From: Hahella sp. KA22
GTDB taxonomy: Bacteria > Pseudomonadota > Gammaproteobacteria > Pseudomonadales > Oleiphilaceae
DNA: 64,000 bases
Direction of reading: 5' to 3'
Assembly (NCBI RefSeq): GCF_004135205.1
Contig: NZ_CP035490.1
Location: 5,757,501 to 5,821,500 of the forward strand
The notes under the pieces are model-generated. The model made no database searches and was not told where the DNA came from. It worked only from the letters and a program-made list of their open reading frames with translations. Positions 45,219 through 53,326 of this stretch are shown here, in pieces (position 1 is the first letter of the stretch; every line of letters starts with the position of its first letter). The translations under genes were made by a program, and so were the position numbers.

Positions 45219-46091
45219 TCAGCGCTCCTGTAGCGCCTGCAGCAACAGCTCGCCAACATCAATGCCGTTGGTGGCGTGAATCACGGTATTACAACTGACC
45301 GTCCGTTCGATAGGAGCCGCCTGAATTGCGTGATAAGCGTCGTCCGCGAACACGGCGTGCACGCCAATGCAGACAGGGCGATGCAGACCCGCCGCCACCA
45401 GTTCCGCAGCGGCTTCAATCATAGTACGCCCAGTGGAAATGATATCGTCCACCATCACCGGAGAATACTCCCGGTACTTCTCCGCATTCGTAGCGTCGAT
45501 AATGACGTCTTTGTCGCCCAGGCGGGTTTTGCTGAACACCAGACGGTCGCATCCCGCCAGCTCCGCCACATGACTGACCCACTGATCGCTTTCGCTGTCC
45601 GGCCCGACGATGACCGGCTTGTCCAGATGGGTGCGAATCCAGTCCGCAATCGCCGGCGCCGCCGCCAGTGAGCGGGCGGGGATAGTATAAAGCTCATCCA
45701 GCGAGTGATAACGATGCAGATGAGGATCAATCGTCAGCAGACGATCAAAGTGAGCGGAAATCATGCGGGCGAAATAGCGTGACGTCACGCCCTCGCCGGG
45801 ATGAAAGCGAATATCCTGACGCATATAAGGCAGGTAAGGCGCCACCAGGGTGATATGCTCCACGCCCAGATCCCTCAGGGTGGCGGCGAATAACAGAACC
45901 GGCAATATTTTCTGATCCGGGTTGGAAAGATCAGCGCACACAATCGCCTTTTTCGGTGTTTCACCCTCGATGCGAATATAGGTTTCGCCATCGGGAAACT
46001 GTCGCAATTGATAGTTACCGACGTCCATCCCGGGGGCGGCGGCGAGCCTCTCAGCCACCGGATGCCCCGGCGCCAGGTTGTAAAGCAACAT
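45219..46091 (-). CDS. ribose-phosphate pyrophosphokinase, archaeal-type
   Basis: 290 residues. PRPP synthetase family: FPDGETYIRI, VAPYLPYMRQDIRFHPGE, ITIDPHLHRYH-like block LLTIDPHLHRY, flexible loop FSKTRLGDKD and the PRPP loop VMVDDIISTGRTM. Short length and SKTRLGD (rather than bacterial DKRRP) are like archaeal Prs enzymes, so it is probably not the housekeeping Prs. It starts within the last base of the phosphorylase gene (TAATG overlap at 46091), so the two are made together. Product PRPP inferred; may use unusual substrate. Confidence 0.87.
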   Translation of the reverse strand: MLLYNLAPGHPVAERLAAAPGMDVGNYQLRQFPDGETYIRIEGETPKKAIVCADLSNPDQKILPVLLFAATLRDLGVEHITLVAPYLPYMRQDIRFHPGEGVTSRYFARMISAHFDRLLTIDPHLHRYHSLDELYTIPARSLAAAPAIADWIRTHLDKPVIVGPDSESDQWVSHVAELAGCDRLVFSKTRLGDKDVIIDATNAEKYREYSPVMVDDIISTGRTMIEAAAELVAAGLHRPVCIGVHAVFADDAYHAIQAAPIERTVSCNTVIHATNGIDVGELLLQALQER

Positions 46092-47608
46092 TATAGACTT
46101 TCCTCTTCTATACGGATTTCATTGGGGTGATCGCGCAAAAAGTCCAGTGCGTACGCCAGTTCGCCAGGCGCTTCCGCATAGATGCTGAACAGCGGGTCTC
46201 CCACCCTCACCTTTTGCCCCAATTTAACATGGAAGTCCACACCCGCAGTCGGGTTTGAGGGCGCTCCCGCAAGTTTCGCCAACTTGGCCACGAAACGGTT
46301 ATTTACGAAGGAGACCACCCCGACCCGTTCGGCGGTGGCTTCATAGCTGTGCGGCGCGAGCGCAGGCTCATGGAATCCCCCCTGCGCCTCACAGATAGCC
46401 ATGAATTTGTTTAACGCCGCGCCGGACTCCAGCGTTTCCCTGGCGCGAGCGACGCCGGCGCCATGACTGGCGACGCCACCGATCTCCAGCAAACGCCCGG
46501 CCAGCGTCAACGCCCGTTCACGCAAATCAGCCGGCGCTTCCGCCTGATTACGCAGCACCGCCAATATGTCCCGCGCCTCCAGAGCCGGCCCAATGCCTCG
46601 CCCGACTGGCTGCGCGCCGTCAGTGAACATCGCTTCCACCTGAATGCCCAGCTTCTCACCGGTATAACGCATATGAGAGGCCAGACGCTCCGCATATTCC
46701 GGGCTGCGCACTTTGGCGGTCATACCGATAGGAATATCTATCAACACATGGGTGGAGCCCGCCGCCACTTTTTTGGAAATGACCGACGCCACCAGCTGCC
46801 CTTCGCTATCCAGATCCAACGCCCGCTCGATGCGAATCAGCACGTCGTCCGCCGGACTCAGACTCACCGATCCGCCCCAAGCGATGCAGCCGCCTTCCTG
46901 CTCCACCACTTTCTTCATTTGCGCCAGAGAAAGATTCACCGGAGCCATGGTTTCCATGGTGTCGGCGGTGCCCGCAGGCGACGTAATGGCGCGGGAAGAT
47001 GTCTTCGGCATGCGCAGGCCGCAGGCGGTGACGATGGCGACCACAATAGGCGTGGTGCGGTTGCCCGGCAGACCGCCGACGCAATGCTTGTCCATGATAG
47101 GCGAGGTTCCCCAGTCAATGCGCTGCCCCACCTTCACCATGGCGCTGGTGAGCGCCGCGACTTCATCCTGATTCAAACGGCTGCCGGCGCAGGCAGTCAC
47201 AAAAGCCGCCAGTTGCACGTCCGAATACAGTCCGCCGGCGATATCTCTCACCACCTCGTCAGCGCTTTCCTGAGTCAATGGCGCGCCATATAGTTTGCCG
47301 CGCACATGGCTCATCGAATCCACCGCTTTGGTGTGACTGAAATAAGCCACCTCACCGTCCTCCGCATCCAGCAGGCGCCACGCAGCGTCCGACAAACCCG
47401 CCTCCTGATGCGACAGCCAGCCGTCGGTGACCTGATTAACCGTCGCGATGATGCTGCGCTTGTTGGTCGTCACCCGCACCCGCGAGTGCGCATAGAAACC
47501 TTCCGACCGACATACGTGGCAATCCTGCCGCATATACACCACCGGCTCCTGGTGAGTATTAATGCCGATCCGCTTAAGAAACAAATAATTAAGTTCGCGT
47601 TGCTGCAT
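46091..47608 (-). CDS. AMP phosphorylase / thymidine phosphorylase family protein
   Basis: 505 residues, longer than classical DeoA (about 440). The N-terminal 90 residues form an extra domain as in archaeal AMP phosphorylases, then come SHVRGKLYGAPLT, IMDKHCVGGLPGNRTTPIVV (phosphate site), SSRAITSPAGTADTMETM and GGCIAWGGSVSLSPADD. These read as the archaeal subgroup that splits nucleoside 5'-monophosphates to base and ribose-1,5-bisphosphate. Coupled to the downstream PRPP synthetase gene by a 1-nt overlap. ATG 47608. Classical nucleoside phosphorylase activity cannot be excluded. Confidence 0.88.
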   Translation of the reverse strand: MQQRELNYLFLKRIGINTHQEPVVYMRQDCHVCRSEGFYAHSRVRVTTNKRSIIATVNQVTDGWLSHQEAGLSDAAWRLLDAEDGEVAYFSHTKAVDSMSHVRGKLYGAPLTQESADEVVRDIAGGLYSDVQLAAFVTACAGSRLNQDEVAALTSAMVKVGQRIDWGTSPIMDKHCVGGLPGNRTTPIVVAIVTACGLRMPKTSSRAITSPAGTADTMETMAPVNLSLAQMKKVVEQEGGCIAWGGSVSLSPADDVLIRIERALDLDSEGQLVASVISKKVAAGSTHVLIDIPIGMTAKVRSPEYAERLASHMRYTGEKLGIQVEAMFTDGAQPVGRGIGPALEARDILAVLRNQAEAPADLRERALTLAGRLLEIGGVASHGAGVARARETLESGAALNKFMAICEAQGGFHEPALAPHSYEATAERVGVVSFVNNRFVAKLAKLAGAPSNPTAGVDFHVKLGQKVRVGDPLFSIYAEAPGELAYALDFLRDHPNEIRIEEESL

Positions 47609-47832
47609 AGTGTTTTCCGCAAATTGTTCGAACTTCGCCCCGACAGGTCCGCGTTGGCTACGCCGACTGATTCATCGTCGTTGGACTAAGATAATAACAG
47701 GCTACATCAGGGCGCATCTAAGACCAGTGTAATAAACACGAGTACGGCTTATCTGCGTTAAGTCAAAAACCCAAGCTCACTCCGCCATTACAGTAGACGG
47801 ATCGCTTCTTTAATTCCTCTGGGAGTCTCACA

Positions 47833-49194
47833 ATGCATCTGAAATTTCTCGGCGCAGCGGGTACGGTGACAGGATCTAAATATTTACTTAGCGAGGGCTC
47901 TGGGAAATTTTTGCTGGATTGCGGTCTGTATCAGGGGGTGAAAGCCCTGCGTGAGCGTAACTGGAAACCCTTTCCCGCCAAGGCGTCGGAAATCAAATCG
48001 GTGGTGCTCAGCCACGCCCATCTGGATCACAGCGGTTACATTCCCGCGTTAATGAAACACGGCTTTAAAGGCAAAGTCTTTTGCACTCCCGCCACCTACG
48101 CGCTGGCGAAAGTGCTGCTGCCTGATTCCGGTTTTCTGCAAGAAGAAGACGCCCGTTACGCCAACAAGCGCAAGTTTTCCAAACACAGTCCCGCATTGCC
48201 GCTATACACGGAGAAAGACGCCTGGGAAGCGCTGAAGCATTTTGAAACCGTGGACTTCCATGAGACGTTTTCTCCCATTCACGGCGTTACTGCGGAAATA
48301 CATCGAGCCGGACATATTCTCGGCGCAGGCAGCGTACAACTGAGCGGCGGAAAAGGTTCTATCGTATTTTCCGGCGACCTGGGCCGACAGGAAGACCGCA
48401 TCATGTATCCGCCGGAAACCATTGCGGCGGCGGACTATCTAGTGGTGGAGTCGACGTACGGCGACCGTCTGCATGAAAAAGTCGATGTGCGCGCGCAACT
48501 CAGCGAAGCGATCAACGCCACCGCGAAGCGCGGCGGCATCGTATTGATTCCCTCCTTCGCAGTTGGCCGCGCCCAGCACCTGCTTTACTTGATCCAACTA
48601 CTCAAGGCCGACAACAGCATTCCCGATCTGCCCGTGTTCCTCAATAGCCCGATGGCCATCAGCGCCACCGAAATTTTCTGCCATTACCACAAAGAACACC
48701 GCCTCACTGCGGAGGACTGCGCCCTAATCGATCAAAATACGCACTTTATCCGCAGCGTAGAGGAATCGATAGAACTCAACCGCAAGAAGTTTCCCTGCAT
48801 CATTGTGTCAGCCAGCGGCATGGCCAGCGGCGGTCGGGTGCTGCATCACCTCAAGACCCTGTTGCCCGACCATCGCAACACGATTGTGTTCGCCGGATTC
48901 CAGGCCCCGGGCACACGTGGAGACGCCCTTACTCATGGCGCGGAGAAAGTCAAAATTCATGGCGAATATTTCCCGGTGAAGGCGGAAGTGATCAATCTGG
49001 AAAGTCTGTCCGCGCATGCGGACTATGCGGAGATTCTGAGCTGGTTGAAAGGCTTCAAGCAGCCTCCCCGACACACCTATGTTACTCATGGCGAGAGCGT
49101 GGCGGCGGATGCGTTACGCTTACGCATCGCCGATGAACTGGGCTGGCGCGCCTCCGCCCCGGAATATCTGGATGAGGCGCAGCTGGAGATTTAG
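47833..49194 (+). CDS. beta-CASP metallo-beta-lactamase RNase (CPSF-like)
   Basis: 453 residues. MBL core with GTVTGSKYLL, HAHLDHSGY (HxHxDH metal site), HRAGHILGAGS, SGDLGR, then the beta-CASP domain (ESTYGDR, PSFAVGRAQ, SASGMASGGRVLHHL) and the C-terminal AHAD and THGE segments of the RMMBL motif. This is the CPSF-73-like RNA-specific nuclease family seen in archaea and some bacteria. Divergent from the phosphorylase/PRPP genes, 224 bp apart. SD GGGAG 8 nt before ATG. Nuclease activity is a family prediction; the substrate RNA is unknown. Confidence 0.92.
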   Translation: MHLKFLGAAGTVTGSKYLLSEGSGKFLLDCGLYQGVKALRERNWKPFPAKASEIKSVVLSHAHLDHSGYIPALMKHGFKGKVFCTPATYALAKVLLPDSGFLQEEDARYANKRKFSKHSPALPLYTEKDAWEALKHFETVDFHETFSPIHGVTAEIHRAGHILGAGSVQLSGGKGSIVFSGDLGRQEDRIMYPPETIAAADYLVVESTYGDRLHEKVDVRAQLSEAINATAKRGGIVLIPSFAVGRAQHLLYLIQLLKADNSIPDLPVFLNSPMAISATEIFCHYHKEHRLTAEDCALIDQNTHFIRSVEESIELNRKKFPCIIVSASGMASGGRVLHHLKTLLPDHRNTIVFAGFQAPGTRGDALTHGAEKVKIHGEYFPVKAEVINLESLSAHADYAEILSWLKGFKQPPRHTYVTHGESVAADALRLRIADELGWRASAPEYLDEAQLEI

Positions 49195-50315
49195 TCTTCA
49201 GCTACCCAGGCGTCGTTTTCCCCGTGCAGGCCCTCCGGCAGCGGCAGTAGTTTCGCCTCATCCGACGACACTACCGCGATAGCGACAACGTCATTGCTTT
49301 GCTCAGGGTGAAAACGACTCCAGTTATCCTGGGCCCTGGCGATGGCGATAATCTGCGACGGCGGCGTCTCGCGCGCATACTTGCGATTGAAGCTTTTCAG
49401 CGAATCGCAAAAGTAGCCGTTACAGATATCCGAACGCATTTCCCGTGGGAGACTGCAGCCTTTATTTGTGTGATTGATGCAAGAGCCGCGTATGGACTTG
49501 CCGGACAGTTTATCCAAGTAAAGCTGTAGCACATGGCGAGGCCGCAGTTCGGGGTTTTCCCGCATAAAACGTCGAATTACGCTGGCCGACAGATAGGCAT
49601 GCTCACGCCCACTGGTGCAGCAGCCGCCTTTACACATGGTGCAAAGATGCATGTTCATATTGGCCAGGGTTTCAGAATGCTCTAAAGGCTTGTTGTTGGC
49701 TTTAGCGCGCGCGCGACTGGCGAGCTCGTCATCCGTATCCTTAAAACCGTGCATGCAGGCTTCGCTGATAATTTGCGTCAGAAAGTCGCGATACTGCCGG
49801 ATACGGTGTTTCGGCAACGTGGCGAGACGGGTCGGCGCAGTGGGAATGGTGACTGGGGCTCCTTCGGGGTCCAAGCCTTCCGATTTGGCGAGTTGGTCGT
49901 AGAGCGCCTGATTCTGTTTCGCTTCCTCCGCGCTTTGCGTTTCTATCCGGCGTTGCTCAGCTTCCGCGATGATTTTTCTTTCCTGCATCCGCTGGCGGTG
50001 AAATTTCACTTGTGCGTCAAACAAGGCTGGCGGGGTGGCGGCTCGGCGCTCCGCCAGGCGACGACATTCCGGATTATCGCAAGTAAGTTCCGATGACGCC
50101 GCCGCGCCTATCACAACGCGCTGCACAGACAGACCGCAAATAAAGCAACTCTTAGCGCCATGGCTATTTACGACGCCATGACTATTTACGACGCCATGAC
50201 TATTGGCGACTCCAAGTTTGTTGGCCACACCAGGCGTATTTGCAAACGCAGCGCTGGGCAATGAAGACACGAACCACCTCCTACCGTCACACCAGGCGAA
50301 CGCTGCGCCGGCCAT
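49191..50315 (-). CDS. cysteine-cluster protein, function unknown
   Basis: 374 residues. Near the N-terminus is a CFICGLSVQ...CDNPECRR zinc-finger-like pair; mid-protein is a Gln/Glu/Ala-rich helix; the C-terminal part has a dense Cys set CTMCKGGCC, SCINH, GCSLPREMRSDICNGYFCDS, typical of metal-binding YkgJ-like clusters. The region after the start contains an 18-bp tandem repeat encoding VVNSHG three times. ATG 50315 is provisional; starts further in are possible since the conserved part begins about residue 60. Overlaps the RNase stop by 4 bp on the opposite strand (convergent). Confidence 0.7.
   Translation of the reverse strand: MAGAAFAWCDGRRWFVSSLPSAAFANTPGVANKLGVANSHGVVNSHGVVNSHGAKSCFICGLSVQRVVIGAAASSELTCDNPECRRLAERRAATPPALFDAQVKFHRQRMQERKIIAEAEQRRIETQSAEEAKQNQALYDQLAKSEGLDPEGAPVTIPTAPTRLATLPKHRIRQYRDFLTQIISEACMHGFKDTDDELASRARAKANNKPLEHSETLANMNMHLCTMCKGGCCTSGREHAYLSASVIRRFMRENPELRPRHVLQLYLDKLSGKSIRGSCINHTNKGCSLPREMRSDICNGYFCDSLKSFNRKYARETPPSQIIAIARAQDNWSRFHPEQSNDVVAIAVVSSDEAKLLPLPEGLHGENDAWVAED
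50157..50210. repeat. 18-bp tandem repeat within the Cys-cluster gene
   Basis: Three near-identical 18-bp units (GCCATGACTATTTACGAC) encode VVNSHG, in frame; a fourth diverged unit follows. Expansion or contraction keeps the frame. Confidence 0.8.
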
Positions 50316-50609
50316 GACATGATTATTGTGAAAATCCTCTAACAGTTTCGCGTTCAAAAGCTGACGTCGCCGCCCGCCGCGTCGATGCAAAACTGCACAT
50401 TTGCGAAAACGCCTGAACTACATCTATACGCGGCAAATTAATGAATATCCAGTCACGGGCACAGCATTAAATCCGCGTAAAGGTGCTTAATTTCTATATA
50501 GCGCCTGGGAGTACGCCCCCCTGGGCGACAGATTGATCCCAGTCATACAGGCAGACACGGCATAGGTTATGCTCAGAAAGACAGGGATCGATACATTGGA
50601 GTATGGAAT
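50316..50609. other. intergenic, nothing clear
   Basis: 294 bp between divergent genes. No reading frame of note and no sharp hairpin. Both promoters should be here; none could be picked with confidence. Confidence 0.5.
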
Positions 50610-50951
50610 ATGACGCTCATGATATGCAGCGCGCGCCAACTATTGCGCGCACTGCTCAACTATCGCCAGGGAACGGATATTGCGCTGGAGCAAATAGACC
50701 CAGACGAAGGCGCGATCAATAACGCAATCGCCACGTCGCTAAAAAGTGGTCATGACCAACGTTGCGCTTACAGGTCCACCGACCCCACCGCCGATCTCAT
50801 GTGCAAACGTAAACGACGCCCACCTCGGCTGCGGCTAAAAATCAGGCTGGTTCGGTTCAGTTTATGCACTGGCGTATCCCGCGCTGAGCAAGGCGTCAAT
50901 GAGCTGTCCCGCGCCCAAAACACCCTCTCCGACTACCTCAGCGGGCTATAA
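50610..50951 (+). CDS. small hypothetical protein
   Basis: 113 residues, no family recognised. SD GGAG 8 nt before the ATG. First half is acidic/helical (RQLLRALLNYRQGTDIALEQ), second half basic (CKRKRRPPRLRLKIRLVRF), unusual for one small protein. No TM or signal peptide. May be real given the SD, or chance. Confidence 0.42.
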   Translation: MTLMICSARQLLRALLNYRQGTDIALEQIDPDEGAINNAIATSLKSGHDQRCAYRSTDPTADLMCKRKRRPPRLRLKIRLVRFSLCTGVSRAEQGVNELSRAQNTLSDYLSGL

Positions 50952-51161
50952 AATGAAATGCAAACCCTGTCACAAAAAATTAATGGGAGCGTTTCCATGA
51001 CAGGTTGGTGACAGCTTAGCTCTCTATATTCGGGAAGAAGCATCGCCCCTGCTTTTTTTCTGATCAAAAAACAGGCGAAAAAGCGAGTTCGTGTTTACAG
51101 AAATCTCGTTTTTTCTCAGGCGCTTATACGTTATGCTCGATAAAAATAACAGGAGCAGACC
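50952..51161. other. leader region before short open frame
   Basis: 210 bp without a gene. A CCTGTCA/TGACAGG pair and an imperfect hairpin with A5 and T6 arms (51075-51117) occur. AAAAAGCGAG / CTCGTTTTTT could fold ahead of the 33-residue frame. Confidence 0.4.
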
Positions 51162-51263
51162 ATGAAAGCAGTATCTTCAAAATCTTCCACTCCCTGCGTA
51201 TTTCCGCACGTTGCAAACAAGCGTAACGGACAATACTCGCCACCGCGCGACTTACTCCTGTAA
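51162..51263 (+). CDS. 33-residue short open frame (possible leader peptide)
   Basis: MKAVSSKSSTP... to DLLL, 33 residues, with a strong AGGAG at 51151-51155, 6 nt before its ATG. It ends 48 bp before the tctC-like ATG, which has its own GGAGG. It could be a leader peptide or a small protein. Not recognised as any family. Confidence 0.45.
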   Translation: MKAVSSKSSTPCVFPHVANKRNGQYSPPRDLLL

Positions 51264-51311
51264 TCCAGTTCAAATCTTACCTAGAATCTTAAGCACAGGA
51301 GGTAGACGCAT

Positions 51312-52265
51312 ATGCCCATATTTTTCAGGAATGTGAAAACGTTTTTACAAGCCGCCGCCCTTACGCTGGCGCTGGCTCCGACCGCTCATGCAGACGTGCA
51401 AAAGTTTCTCATCCCCGCCGGCGAAGGCGGCGGTTGGGACACCACCGCCAGAGAAACCGGCGCAGCGCTCACTAAAATGGGGCTCATCGGCGGCGCCAAG
51501 TATGTGAATTATTCCGGCGAAGGCGGCGGACGCGCATTAAACGCGCTGGCGACGTCCAAAGATTATAAGGACGCCCTGATGGTGCAGTCGCTGCCGCTGA
51601 TTCTGCGCAGCCTGTCAGGCGTTTACGAACGCTCATTCCGGGACGTCACGCCCGTCGCCATGCTGATCGCTGAATATCAGGTCGTCGTGGTGAACAAAGA
51701 CTCGCCCTACCAAAACATGAATGACCTGCTGGCGGCCATCAAAGAAATCGGCAAGCGCAAGCCTATCGTGGGCGGCTCCGCCAAAGGCAGCCTGGACCAC
51801 ATTACCGCGCTGGCGGTATTGGAAGCGGCCAACATGTCCTCTAAAAAGCTGCGTTACTCCGCCAGCGACGGCGGCGGCGACGCCATGCGTAAATTCTCCA
51901 ACGGTTACGCCCTTGCGATGGTGACCGGTATGGGGGAAGTCGTAAAGCAGATCAAATCCGGCGAGCTGCGCGCACTGGGCGTCACCAGCGCCGAGCGTCT
52001 GGAAGGGTTTGATATCCCGACCATGAAAGAACAAGGCCTGGACGTCGTCCTCGCCAACTGGCGCGGCTTCTTCGTCGCTCCCGGCACCCCGGACAAAACC
52101 GTCGCCAAATATGCGGACATGCTCGCCGCGCTGGATAAGTCCCCAGACTGGAAAACCGTTAGACTGAAATACGGCTGGGAATCTCTATACATCCCGACAC
52201 AGGACGCCAAGGGCTTCCTGGAAGAGCAAGAAGTCACCATCCGCAGACTGCTTAACAGCATCTAA
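51312..52265 (+). CDS. TctC/Bug-family solute-binding protein
   Basis: 317 residues. Signal peptide (cleavage after AHA), then the tripartite tricarboxylate transporter receptor fold: FLIPAGEGGGWDTTAR, VNYSGEGGGRALNAL, KPIVGGSAKGSLDH, and GVTSAERLEGFDIPTM. Binds carboxylates in the periplasm for a TctAB permease, none of which is in the window, so it is an orphan receptor. SD GGAGG before the ATG. A terminator follows. Confidence 0.9.
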   Translation: MPIFFRNVKTFLQAAALTLALAPTAHADVQKFLIPAGEGGGWDTTARETGAALTKMGLIGGAKYVNYSGEGGGRALNALATSKDYKDALMVQSLPLILRSLSGVYERSFRDVTPVAMLIAEYQVVVVNKDSPYQNMNDLLAAIKEIGKRKPIVGGSAKGSLDHITALAVLEAANMSSKKLRYSASDGGGDAMRKFSNGYALAMVTGMGEVVKQIKSGELRALGVTSAERLEGFDIPTMKEQGLDVVLANWRGFFVAPGTPDKTVAKYADMLAALDKSPDWKTVRLKYGWESLYIPTQDAKGFLEEQEVTIRRLLNSI

Positions 52266-52294
52266 GCGCAGACTTCCAGCACGAGCGTTCGACA

Positions 52295-52320
52295 GGGGCT
52301 CCGATTTGGCAGCCCCTTTT
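52295..52320 (+). terminator. intrinsic terminator after TctC gene
   Basis: GGGGCT / AGCCCC stem with a 10-nt loop and four T's, 29 bp past the stop. Confidence 0.82.
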
Positions 52321-52591
52321 CATTTCTACTCCAAGTTTCCATTCACTGGCGCGTTACGCAGACCGCTCCCGGAAGACGCCATCATATGACGTCATTTTAA
52401 TCCAACGTCCATCTGAACATTTTTTACACACACCATCCGTAACGCTTGCAAAGCCTGGCGCACAGGCTTCTTATTATTCTCAATTATTACTTTTTACTGT
52501 AACTTATTTTTAACATTCCACCACCACACAACCCGCAAAATGACTTAATTTCGTTAGTAATTCTGAAACACACAAGAAACATTTAGTTTGT

Positions 52592-52616
52592 ATTCTAAGT
52601 ATTAACTGTTTAGAAT
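52592..52616. promoter_or_regulatory. inverted repeat at ect promoter
   Basis: ATTCTAA and TTAGAAT, 7-bp arms, 11-nt spacer, ending 10 bp before the first ectA ATG. Includes a TAGAAT -10-like hexamer. Candidate regulator site; no EctR gene is adjacent. Confidence 0.4.
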
Positions 52617-52626
52617 CCTCCACCCC

Positions 52627-53184
52627 ATGAGAAACGAAATTACAGCTATGCACATTCCAGACAGGCGTCAGACAGAGGTAGTTCTGCGTACGCCCACCGC
52701 CGAAGACGGCCCTTCCGTTCACCAACTCATCTCACGCTGTCCGCCACTGGACGAAAATTCGGTTTACTGCAATCTGCTGCAATGCACGCATTGGGCGAAT
52801 ACTTGCGTCATTGCGGAAAGTGTTGATGAGAGTGGTAATAAAACCCCGGGGGGATTCATTTCTGGATACCTCCTGCCGGAAGACGCCAATACCCTGTTCA
52901 TCTGGCAGGTGGCGGTTGATAGAACCATGCGCGGACAAGGAGTGGCGGGCAAAATGTTACGCGCCATTCTTGCGCGGGACGCCTGTCGCAACGTATCGCA
53001 ACTGCAAACGACCATTAATCCCAGCAACCAGGCTTCCTGGAAACTGTTTGAAAAACTGGCCCAGGAGTTGGGCGCGGAGATGCAACGACGCACCCTGTTC
53101 GATGCATCGCAGTTTACGGACGATCACGAGGAAGAAGTTTTATTGACCATAGGCCCGTTCGACCCATCCTGTCTGCGCGATTGA
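52627..53184 (+). CDS. ectA: L-2,4-diaminobutyrate acetyltransferase
   Basis: 185 residues, GNAT acetyltransferase making N-gamma-acetyl-2,4-diaminobutyrate, the second step of ectoine synthesis. RTPTAEDGPSVHQLI, CPPLDENSVYCNLLQC, FIWQVAVDRTMRGQGVAGKML (acetyl-CoA loop) are typical EctA marks. The start is ATG 52627 or 52648; neither has a good SD. First of ectABCD. Confidence 0.95.
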   Translation: MRNEITAMHIPDRRQTEVVLRTPTAEDGPSVHQLISRCPPLDENSVYCNLLQCTHWANTCVIAESVDESGNKTPGGFISGYLLPEDANTLFIWQVAVDRTMRGQGVAGKMLRAILARDACRNVSQLQTTINPSNQASWKLFEKLAQELGAEMQRRTLFDASQFTDDHEEEVLLTIGPFDPSCLRD

Positions 53185-53326
53185 CGCAGACTTAAGCGAT
53201 CCGGTCGCAGGACCTCTATCCGGAGCAAGGGAGTGCATCCGGATATAAATCAGACGGCGAAGCATTTCGCTGTCGCGGGCTCACCGCAACATGCTTGACA
53301 TTCATCAGCTACGACAAGGAGAAACC

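Larger units (their letters stand above)
52266..52626. other. AT-rich promoter region of ectABCD
   Basis: 361 bp. Starts with the tctC terminator, then becomes AT-rich (52470-52615) as expected of the ectoine promoters. Includes the inverted repeat at 52592-52616. Confidence 0.6.

Noticed and set aside
50157-50210. CRISPR-like repeat
   Set aside because: 18-bp direct repeats without spacers, in frame within a gene.
50610-50951. Toxin-antitoxin pair
   Set aside because: One small gene with no partner and no toxin fold recognisable.
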